A DNA stretch of 19,994 nucleotides from an uncultured Collinsella sp. Lineage in GTDB: Bacteria > Actinomycetota > Coriobacteriia > Coriobacteriales > Coriobacteriaceae. Positions 9,211 through 15,028 of the stretch are shown piece by piece (position 1 is the stretch's first letter; every line of letters starts with the position of its first letter). Under the pieces are notes generated by a model that saw only the letters and a program-made list of their open reading frames with translations, had not been told where the DNA came from and did no database searches. The stretch spans positions 1 through 19,994 of the forward strand of contig URBS01000025.1 in the NCBI GenBank assembly GCA_900546085.1. The letters are read 5' to 3'. The translations under genes were made by a program, and so were the position numbers.

Positions 9211-9861
9211 CTAGCGCACGGCCCTGACCGCCGCCATCAGATCGAACAACGTATCGAGCACGGCCTCGCAGCCATCTACCACGTCCTGCGGCAGCGGCAC
9301 GATATCGGGCACGGCAAAGACATGGCAGCCGGCCGTGATGCCCGAGACGCAGCCGTTGCGCGAATCCTCGACCACGGCACATTCCTCGGGAGCAAAGCCC
9401 GCGCGCTCGCAGGCGAGCAGGTAGATCTCGGGATCGGGCTTGCCGTTCAGGGTATCCTCGTTGCAGGTCACCGTTTCAAACTTGTCAAAGAGGCCGACCA
9501 TCTTAAGGTTGCGCCCGGCCGTTACGTGACGCGACGACGTCGCAAGGCCCACGTGATAGCCCGCAGCCAACAGCTCGTCCAGGCACTCGGCGGCGCCGGC
9601 TTTAAGCTCCAAATCGGTCTTGACCATCTCGTCGCGGATCTCCTTGTGGCGACGATAGACCGCCTCGGCGGTTTCGCGACTGCCGTAATGCGCCTCAAGG
9701 ATGCCCATGACATCGGGCAGCGTGCGACCGATAAACTGATGGATCAGCGCATCGTCAATCGCGACCCCCAGCTCGGCAGCGCCCGCCTTCCATGCCTTAA
9801 TGCCCAAACGCTCGGTATCGACCAGCGTTCCGTCCATGTCAAAAATAACAGCCTTGATCAT
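9211..9861 (-). CDS. HAD-superfamily phosphatase, beta-phosphoglucomutase-like (copy 1)
   Basis: This 216-residue cytoplasmic hydrolase is of HAD subfamily IA. The four HAD motifs are present: DMDGT (8-12, nucleophile D8 and acid D10), ATSS (107-110), K141 in GKPDPEIY, and VVEDS (163-167) for Mg2+. An alpha-helical cap (about 15-80) sets substrate choice. Such enzymes dephosphorylate small sugar phosphates or similar metabolites; the substrate is unknown. The ATG at 9861 follows GAGGGG at 7 bp. It is divergent from the LarE-type gene. A second, 86% identical protein is encoded at 13091-13741, in a gap-free homologous block of 742 bp that includes the promoter region. Confidence 0.92.
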   Translation of the reverse strand: MIKAVIFDMDGTLVDTERLGIKAWKAGAAELGVAIDDALIHQFIGRTLPDVMGILEAHYGSRETAEAVYRRHKEIRDEMVKTDLELKAGAAECLDELLAAGYHVGLATSSRHVTAGRNLKMVGLFDKFETVTCNEDTLNGKPDPEIYLLACERAGFAPEECAVVEDSRNGCVSGITAGCHVFAVPDIVPLPQDVVDGCEAVLDTLFDLMAAVRAVR

Positions 9862-9910
9862 ATCGGTCCCCTCACCGGATTGCGTTACCGCCACTCTACC
9901 GCACTTTACA

Positions 9911-9939
9911 AACTTGTATATAACGTATATAGCATATTG
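9911..9939 (-). promoter_or_regulatory. Conserved promoter/operator element of HAD gene 1
   Basis: These 29 bases are identical to 13791-13819 upstream of HAD gene 2, while the DNA on either side differs at many places. The centre is TATATA, ACG, TATATA (9917-9931), a perfect inverted repeat with -10-like character, 50-78 bp upstream of the start codon. Confidence 0.45.
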
Positions 9940-10028
9940 CACTTTCGTTACATAGGTAGAAATCTTATGACAAGCAGCCCGGTAGGATTATAGTTTTCGA
10001 CCGAGTACTCAATGGCAAGGATCGTTTC

Positions 10029-10907
10029 ATGTTTTCAGACACCACCGCACCTGCAGAGGAGCTTCAGGACAAACTCGCAGCGCTCGAGCAGCTGCTTTTG
10101 GCATACGGACGCGTCGCCATCGGCTTTTCCGGTGGCGTCGACAGCAGCTTTTTGGCCGCGGTCTGCGCCCGCATCATGCCCGCCAGCACGCTTCTCGTTC
10201 ACCTCACCACGCCGCTCATCGGCACGCCCGAGCAGGCTTCGTTTGAGCGGGCGGTTGACGGGCAGGCCGATGAGGGGCCGCATTTTAAGCTCCCCGTGCT
10301 CAACCTCTCGGTCGATCAGCTGCAGCTCCCCCAGGTAGCCCGCAACGACGCCAACCGCTGCTACCACTGCAAGCGCGCCGGCTTTACCGCCATCGTCAAC
10401 CACGCCAAGTCGCTGGGCTTTCCCACCGTCATCGACGGCAGCAACGCAAGCGACCGCGGCGACTACCGCCCCGGCACGCGCGCCGCCCAGGAGCTCGGCG
10501 TGCGCTCGCCGCTTATGGAGGTCGGCTTTACCAAGGACGAGGAGCGCGAGCTGCTACGCGCCTGGGGCTATCCCGTCTGGAACCTGCCGGCAGGAGCCTG
10601 CCTGGCCACGCGAGTCCCCACGGGCGAGGAGCTCACGCGCGAGAAGGTCGATGTAATCCGCACCTGTGAGGACTACCTGCACGACCTCGGCCTGGGCCAG
10701 GTCCGCGCACGCCTCGTCGGCGGCTGCATGCATATCGAGGCCGCGCCGGCAGACGTCGCCAAGATCGCCGCCCTCGGCAGCACCGCGGTCAACGACGAGG
10801 GCAAGGCCCCGCTGCCCGCCGCCATCGAGTCCGCGCTGCGCGAGCTGGGCTGCGGCCATATCTCCCCCGAGGCAACTCCCTACATCCACGGCAACATGAA
10901 CCAGTAA
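10029..10907 (+). CDS. larE: LarE-type ATP-dependent sacrificial sulfur transferase
   Basis: This 292-residue PP-loop protein matches LarE, which adenylates the carboxylates of the nickel-pincer cofactor precursor and donates sulfur from its own cysteine. Visible motifs are the PP-loop SGGVDSS (34-40), RCYHCK (110-115), DGSNASD (136-142) and ACLATR (190-195). Cys191 in the last occupies the position of the sacrificial cysteine of Lactiplantibacillus LarE. AAGGA lies 8 bp before the ATG. No larB, larC or lactate racemase gene is nearby, so it may serve a cofactor pathway encoded elsewhere or another sulfur-transfer reaction. The last three codons (Met-Asn-Gln, stop) and the following repeat B recur upstream of HAD gene 2, with only synonymous changes in the codons. 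Confidence 0.88.
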   Translation: MFSDTTAPAEELQDKLAALEQLLLAYGRVAIGFSGGVDSSFLAAVCARIMPASTLLVHLTTPLIGTPEQASFERAVDGQADEGPHFKLPVLNLSVDQLQLPQVARNDANRCYHCKRAGFTAIVNHAKSLGFPTVIDGSNASDRGDYRPGTRAAQELGVRSPLMEVGFTKDEERELLRAWGYPVWNLPAGACLATRVPTGEELTREKVDVIRTCEDYLHDLGLGQVRARLVGGCMHIEAAPADVAKIAALGSTAVNDEGKAPLPAAIESALRELGCGHISPEATPYIHGNMNQ

Positions 10908-10951
10908 CCCACCAAAAAGGGACAGGTTTATTTTGGCAGGTTTTATCTGGG
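10906..10951 (+). repeat. 46-bp dispersed repeat, type 2, copy B
   Basis: CCACCAAAAAGGGACAGG, then TTTATTTTGGCAGG and TTTTATCTGGG, starting within the larE stop codon. It is identical to copy D and in the same orientation as C and D. Confidence 0.9.
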
Positions 10952-10968
10952 TAAATATCGCGGAGCCA

Positions 10969-11015
10969 TCGCCTCTCTAGTATCCATCTAACTTCGAGAG
11001 ACACTAGAGAGGCGA
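10969..11015. terminator. 13-bp hairpin between convergent larE and the Schlafen-type gene
   Basis: TCGCCTCTCTAGT (10969-10981) and ACTAGAGAGGCGA (11003-11015) pair perfectly around a 21-nt loop. No U-run follows on either strand. The arms contain CTCTCTAG/CTAGAGAG, the core of the motif repeated upstream of the same gene, so this could instead, or also, be a binding site for the encoded regulator. Confidence 0.5.
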
Positions 11016-11026
11016 CTCGGCTGCAT

Positions 11027-12727
11027 CTACCTCTTCCGATAGCGGCGGTTGTGGCTCGTCGATGAACCCATTACTTCAATGAGTCCTTTATCCGCCATTT
11101 TTGGCAGATGGTAACGGACGGACGAAATCTTGACCCCCGATGCAACCGCTATTTCTCGCGCCGTCATATCCATTCCGGCGCCGAGAGCCTCCAAAATCCT
11201 ATCCGCCGTCGAAGCTGACGATTCTCTGCTCATATCGATAATTTCAAACGTGTCTTTGCCACATTTTGACAGGACATGTTTATCGACAAGGCCCCCGCAG
11301 ATCAGGCGAATGTCATCCGAATCCCACTTCAAAGCCTCTCGTATTTTTTGAACATCGCATACGCACCCATGCTCCCGCATAAACATGAGCAATGTTTCCT
11401 CGCGATGCGTCAGTTCGGTGTCCACATGGCCCTGAATCCACATGCGGTTTTCAGCAAGCTCCGCCCCGTGCCGGGAAAGCAACACCGTAAACGAATCGGC
11501 CTTAACGATAAATTTCGGCCTGCCAAGCGAACGAGACTCCATCTCGCGAATCATAGCCGGGATGCCAGATCCCTGACTTTCCGCAACAGCCCCCTCAGCA
11601 TGCTCTAACGGCGTCGCCCCCATCAGACTCATGAGCTTTGGGTTTCGGCAGCGCGATTCCCCGTCCGCAAGATTGTCCACCGTCTTTCCGCCCCAAAGCC
11701 CGCCGGGGTTTTTGATTTCTATTCTGTCTGGGTAGATATCGACGCTCACGGCCTGCCCCACAAACATGGGCGAATACTCTCGATGGATACAGGCATTCGC
11801 CAAGGCCTCGCGCAAAACCTCCTGGGGTACTTCCCAATCTTCCCTTCTACCAGCGCCTCGCACTATCGCCGCTTTGCGCAAGTTTCGTCCGATCGCAGCG
11901 AGGGCATCTTCGATGCAAGCCGGAATCGGGCCATCGCACAACTGGCGGTCAATAAACCGGGGTTGCCCAGGAGCAGATTTTTCCACATCAGAATGAACGG
12001 CGACATCGATCATCAGCTTGGGATAGAACTGCTGGGGGTAAATCCCCGCCGACAGCAGCCCCGCGAGCTTCACAGCTCCATCCTTTGTAGTGATATTGAG
12101 TCTGGCCAGCTGTTTTTCCAGCGTATCGGCCCCGCGCAAAACGCGCGGGGTCTGCAGCCGACGATTTGCGATAATGGACCGCACGACATCTGGATCCAAA
12201 TCCTCGACTGTTGCCTCCGAAACCACCGTACCGTCTGCATCACTCGGAAGCAGCGCACTCTGTAGCTCATATAGCTCAGCGGGCGACATCTTGATATCTT
12301 TATCATCCACGCGCTTGTAGCTACCGTTCTGCACGCCGCGCGCGCCGATATAGCATGGCTTTGCTTTGAGCTCAAGTTCAAAGATGCGCACCAGAAGTAC
12401 CTGGAGCCCGTCGACCTCGCCTCGATCAAGCTCATACCGCGGCGCATGGGTCACCACCGCCGCTGAGCCTCCGTCTCCGATACCCGAAACAAACTGGTCG
12501 CGCACCCTGTCGATAGCAAAGTTGGCAGAAGGAACAAATCCTTCGGCTTCGTTCAGGCCCAAAATAATGAGCCCGCCTGCAGTGTTCGCAAAAGCACTCA
12601 CTGTCTCCCATACGTCTGCACTCAATTTATTCGTGCAGGCTTTAACTTCTACCGATGCGTCATCGGTCCCCCGCCTGCGAAGGCGCTCAACGATGAGGCC
12701 AAGAGGTTCATCCAGCAGCATTGGCAT
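11027..12727 (-). CDS. Schlafen (AlbA_2) / RecG-like ATP-binding transcriptional regulator
   Basis: This 566-residue protein belongs to the family loosely annotated as 'ATP-binding protein' or 'RecG-like transcriptional regulator'. The AlbA_2/Schlafen domain covers about 10-150, with SVEVKA (25-30) and AFANTAGGLIILGLNE (45-60). A GHKL-type ATPase domain follows (about 290-420): N-box E307, N311 and H315 (EALANACIHREY), NPGGLW (340-345) and a glycine-rich lid SQGSGIP (384-390). Two winged-HTH segments close the protein (about 440-500 and 505-560, with TAREIAVASGVKISSVRYHLPKM split across the helices). Start: ATG at 12727 after GAGAGACGGA; an ATG two codons later is equally possible. The upstream 9-nt motif array, with one palindrome inside the promoter, argues for autoregulation. 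The physiological signal is unknown. Confidence 0.88.
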   Translation of the reverse strand: MPMLLDEPLGLIVERLRRRGTDDASVEVKACTNKLSADVWETVSAFANTAGGLIILGLNEAEGFVPSANFAIDRVRDQFVSGIGDGGSAAVVTHAPRYELDRGEVDGLQVLLVRIFELELKAKPCYIGARGVQNGSYKRVDDKDIKMSPAELYELQSALLPSDADGTVVSEATVEDLDPDVVRSIIANRRLQTPRVLRGADTLEKQLARLNITTKDGAVKLAGLLSAGIYPQQFYPKLMIDVAVHSDVEKSAPGQPRFIDRQLCDGPIPACIEDALAAIGRNLRKAAIVRGAGRREDWEVPQEVLREALANACIHREYSPMFVGQAVSVDIYPDRIEIKNPGGLWGGKTVDNLADGESRCRNPKLMSLMGATPLEHAEGAVAESQGSGIPAMIREMESRSLGRPKFIVKADSFTVLLSRHGAELAENRMWIQGHVDTELTHREETLLMFMREHGCVCDVQKIREALKWDSDDIRLICGGLVDKHVLSKCGKDTFEIIDMSRESSASTADRILEALGAGMDMTAREIAVASGVKISSVRYHLPKMADKGLIEVMGSSTSHNRRYRKR

Positions 12728-12731
12728 TCCG

Positions 12732-12920
12732 TCTCTCTAAAACAATAGATTTATCTCTCTAGAGTTTAGTATATCTCTCTAACTTTAGAGAGATAAGCGC
12801 CTAATTTTAGAGAGTTATTTAGAGAGATGTATCAAATTCACTGCTAGATTATCTAAGGCCATCTCTCTAACCGACTTTCTCTTTAGAGAGACGTTTAGAG
12901 AGACGAGCGCATCTCTCTAA
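12732..12920. promoter_or_regulatory. Array of ten TTAGAGAGA operator-like motifs
   Basis: The forward form (TTAGAGAGA) starts at 12785, 12807 (last base T), 12819, 12883 and 12895. The reverse form (TCTCTCTAA) starts at 12732, 12754 (ends TAG), 12774, 12862 and 12912. Start-to-start distances are 22, 20, 11, 22, 12, 43, 21, 12 and 17 bp, mostly near whole numbers of helical turns. This would put most sites on one DNA face. No such motif density appears elsewhere in the window. Confidence 0.8.
12768..12796 (-). promoter_or_regulatory. Likely promoter of the Schlafen-type gene with a palindromic operator in the spacer
   Basis: On the minus strand, TTATCT (12791-12796) and TATACT (12768-12773, 5 of 6 matches to TATAAT) are spaced by 17 bp. 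The spacer and box edges are covered by a perfect inverted repeat: TATCTCTCTAA (12772-12782), CT, TTAGAGAGATA (12785-12795). A protein bound there would block RNA polymerase. Confidence 0.6.
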
Positions 12921-12990
12921 CCATGTGCTCCGCTCTTTAAAGCGTACACATCCCAACCGTGCCATAAGTTGCGGCGGGCATTACCCCGCC

Positions 12991-13036
12991 AACCCGCCAA
13001 AAGAGGACGGGTTTATTTTGGCAGGTTTTATCTGGG
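12991..13036 (+). repeat. 46-bp dispersed repeat, type 2, copy C
   Basis: Same layout as B and D, but with several changes in the left half (CCGCCAAAAGAGGACGGG). The right half, TTTATTTTGGCAGG plus TTTTATCTGGG, is identical. Confidence 0.85.
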
Positions 13037-13090
13037 AAAACGCAAGCGAGGCCACGCCGAAGCCACCGTCATCGGCCTCGGCGCATACCT

Positions 13091-13741
13091 TTAGCGCACG
13101 GCCCTGACCGCCGCCGTCAGATCGAACAGCGTATCGAGCACGGCCTCGCAGTCATCTACCACGTCCTGCGGCAGCGGCAAGATATCAGGCACAGCAAAGA
13201 CATGGCAGCCGGCCGCGATGCCAGAGACGCAGCCGTTGCGTGAGTCCTCGACCACGGCACATTCCTCGGGAGCAAAGCCCGCGCGCTCGCAGGCGAGCAG
13301 GTAGATCTCGGGATCGGGCTTGCCGTTCAGGGTATCCTCGTTGCAGGTCACCGTTTCAAACTTGTCAAAGAGGCCGACCGTCTTAAGGTTGCGCTCGGCC
13401 GCAACGCGGCGCGACGACGTCGCAAGACCCACGTGATAGCCCGCAGCCAGCAGCTCGTCCAGGCACTCGGCAGCGCCGGCCTTAAGCTCCAGATCGGTCT
13501 TGACCATCTCGTCGAGAGCATTCCTGTAGCGAGCTTCGACCGTCTCGACGATTTCGCGGCTGCCGTAATGCTCCTCAAGGATGTCCCTGACATCGGGCAT
13601 CGAGCGACCGATAAACTGATGGACCAGCGCATTGTCAATCGCAATCCCCAGCTCGGCAGCGCCCACCTTCCATGCCCTCATGTCCAAACGCTCGGTATCG
13701 ACCAGCGTTCCGTCCATGTCAAAAACGACAGCCTTGATCAT
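13091..13741 (-). CDS. HAD-superfamily phosphatase, beta-phosphoglucomutase-like (copy 2)
   Basis: This is a 216-residue paralogue of the product of 9211-9861, with the same four HAD motifs (DMDGT, ATSS, GKPDP, VVEDS) all intact, so it should be active. By eye the two proteins differ at 31 of 216 positions. Of these, 23 fall in residues 1-80, which include the substrate-selecting cap, and 10 cluster at 64-76. Residues 77-216 differ at only 8. The ATG at 13741 follows a GGGGG-type site. Upstream sequence matches HAD gene 1 up to 13833 and then switches to the end of larE plus repeat D. Confidence 0.92.
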   Translation of the reverse strand: MIKAVVFDMDGTLVDTERLDMRAWKVGAAELGIAIDNALVHQFIGRSMPDVRDILEEHYGSREIVETVEARYRNALDEMVKTDLELKAGAAECLDELLAAGYHVGLATSSRRVAAERNLKTVGLFDKFETVTCNEDTLNGKPDPEIYLLACERAGFAPEECAVVEDSRNGCVSGIAAGCHVFAVPDILPLPQDVVDDCEAVLDTLFDLTAAVRAVR

Positions 13742-13790
13742 ATCGGCCCCCTTCGCCGGCTTGTATTGCCGCCACTCTACCACGCTTTCC

Positions 13791-13819
13791 AACTTGTATA
13801 TAACGTATATAGCATATTG
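13791..13819 (-). promoter_or_regulatory. Conserved promoter/operator element of HAD gene 2
   Basis: Identical over 29 bases to 9911-9939, including TATATA, ACG, TATATA. Its conservation between diverged flanks suggests that both HAD genes share a control signal. Confidence 0.45.
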
Positions 13820-13830
13820 GGCTTTTGTTA

Positions 13831-13841
13831 CATGAATCAAT
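13831..13841 (+). pseudogene. Possible remnant of a second larE 3' end
   Basis: CATGAATCAAT continues into the TAA at the start of copy D and repeats the end of larE (10895-10905, CATGAACCAGT) without gaps. Both differences are third-base changes that keep Met-Asn-Gln-stop. The match continues unbroken into repeat D. It is very short, so this is an inference from synteny. Confidence 0.4.
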
Positions 13842-13887
13842 AACCCACCAAAAAGGGACAGGTTTATTTTGGCAGGTTTTATCTGGG
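13842..13887 (+). repeat. 46-bp dispersed repeat, type 2, copy D
   Basis: Identical to copy B (10906-10951) over the full 46 bases. It lies 63 bp upstream of the EndA-type gene. Confidence 0.9.
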
Positions 13888-13950
13888 AAAACGGTCTGCG
13901 GCGTCTCCTGCTAGACTGGTAGATTCGCAACCGATTACCCAGGAGCCCCC

Positions 13951-14916
13951 ATGTCACGCAAGTCCGCCTACAAGCAAGTACTTTCCATCGGCACCGCCGT
14001 GGTGCTGGGATTTGCGCTGTTTACGGGATCGCTCGACGGGGCGCCCAAGCTGCTGTCGCCGCAAAGCGATGAGCAGGCGGCGGCCCTGGCCGAGAAGCAA
14101 AACGAGAGCCCCAGCCGCACCGATGACGAGGCGGACTTGGTCGCCCGGCTCGAATCGGGAACAGCGAGCTCCGAGGACTCCGGCGATGGCTCCGAATCCG
14201 CCACGACCAACACCAACGGCAACGTTGCCGAGGACAGCTCCACCACCCCCATCGACGAGGTCGAAAACCCCGACCTCAACCGCGCGCGCGGCGTATACCT
14301 CACCAGCATTCCCGACTACGCCGGTAACCCCTACGTCGCCCTTCGCGCCGATGGTACGCACTCGCTCGGCACGCCGTCGTTCACGCTCGATGAATACGAG
14401 CGCGCCACCGAACAAGGCTGCTTTAAGAAGTTCTCTAAACTCGACAGCCTGGGCCGTGCCCGCAAAGCACTCGCCTGCATCGGACCCGAATCGCTCGGTC
14501 AGGGCAAGCGCGGCGATATCTCGCGTATCCACCCCGCCGGATGGCACCAGCAGCGCTACGACTTTATTCCAGGCCAGAGCCTCTATAACCGCTGCCACCT
14601 TATCGCTTGGTCGCTCTGCGGCGAAAACGCCAACCGCAAAAATCTCCTGACCGGCACGCGTTATCTCAACGAAACGGGCATGCTGCCCTTTGAGGAGCAG
14701 ATCCTCGACTACATCCGCGACACTGGTAACCATGTGCTCTACCGCGTCACGCCCATGTACAACGAAGAGGAACTTCTCTGCCGCGGCGTGCGCCTTGAGG
14801 CCCAATCGGTCGAGGATCACGGCAAGACGCTGTGCTTCCACGTGTACTGTTATAACCTGCAACCGCATGTGCAGATCGACTACGCCACCGGCCGCAACCA
14901 GGCCTCAGGGGACTAG
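13951..14916 (+). CDS. EndA/NucA-type DNA/RNA non-specific endonuclease, exported or membrane-anchored
   Basis: This 321-residue protein has a basic N-terminus and a hydrophobic segment (about 9-27) that acts as signal peptide or anchor. A long acidic Ser/Thr/Glu-rich linker (about 35-110) and a nuclease domain (about 112-308) follow. The beta-beta-alpha-metal core is recognisable: YNRCHLIAW (212-220) with catalytic His216, NLLTGTRYLNETGMLPFEE (231-249), and VLYRVTP (262-268). EndA enzymes usually read D/N-R-G-H; here Gly is Cys (NRCH). Other cysteines at 157, 176, 223, 277, 295 and 300 could form disulphides outside the cell. AGGAG precedes the ATG. Roles in the family range from DNA uptake to nutrient scavenging; no competence gene is nearby. 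Confidence 0.85.
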   Translation: MSRKSAYKQVLSIGTAVVLGFALFTGSLDGAPKLLSPQSDEQAAALAEKQNESPSRTDDEADLVARLESGTASSEDSGDGSESATTNTNGNVAEDSSTTPIDEVENPDLNRARGVYLTSIPDYAGNPYVALRADGTHSLGTPSFTLDEYERATEQGCFKKFSKLDSLGRARKALACIGPESLGQGKRGDISRIHPAGWHQQRYDFIPGQSLYNRCHLIAWSLCGENANRKNLLTGTRYLNETGMLPFEEQILDYIRDTGNHVLYRVTPMYNEEELLCRGVRLEAQSVEDHGKTLCFHVYCYNLQPHVQIDYATGRNQASGD

Positions 14917-14944
14917 CCCTACCCACGACAAGAACCGATTTGCA

Positions 14945-14957
14945 ATCCCCTAGGGAT
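14945..14957. other. Small palindrome ATCCC/GGGAT
   Basis: ATCCC, CTA, GGGAT lies between the ends of the nuclease gene and the EF-G-like gene, just beyond the T-run of the neighbouring terminator. Probably part of the bidirectional termination region. Confidence 0.3.
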
Positions 14958-14958
14958 C

Positions 14959-14991
14959 AAAAAAGGCCGCTCCGAATCACCCAGAGCGGCC
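14959..14991 (-). terminator. Rho-independent terminator of the EF-G-like gene
   Basis: On the minus strand, GGCCGCTC (14984-14991) and GAGCGGCC (14965-14972) pair over 8 bp around an 11-nt loop and run into TTTTTTGA. It is 38 bp beyond the stop at 15029. It may also slow plus-strand transcription from the nuclease gene. Confidence 0.85.
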
Positions 14992-15028
14992 CTTGCATCG
15001 ACATGCGTGGCGCAGGCAAAGCCACGCG

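Larger units (their letters stand above)
12728..13090. other. Regulatory array and repeat region (363 bp, no gene)
   Basis: From the Schlafen-type start outward, this stretch holds ten TTAGAGAGA-type motifs (12732-12920) and a GC hairpin, GGCGGG/CCCGCC around CATTAC (12973-12990). Repeat copy C (12991-13036) and about 54 bp leading to the stop of HAD gene 2 follow. No coding sequence was found. Confidence 0.7.

Noticed and set aside
12732..12920. CRISPR-like array
   Set aside because: The repeated unit is only 9 nt, occurs in both orientations and is irregularly spaced, with no cas genes; an operator array explains it better.
12928..13107. Short plus-strand frame across repeat C
   Set aside because: It translates the dispersed repeat and runs into the end of HAD gene 2; coding is unlikely.
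13954..14868. Minus-strand frame of 304 codons opposite the nuclease gene
   Set aside because: No start signal or domain; the plus-strand nuclease has both.
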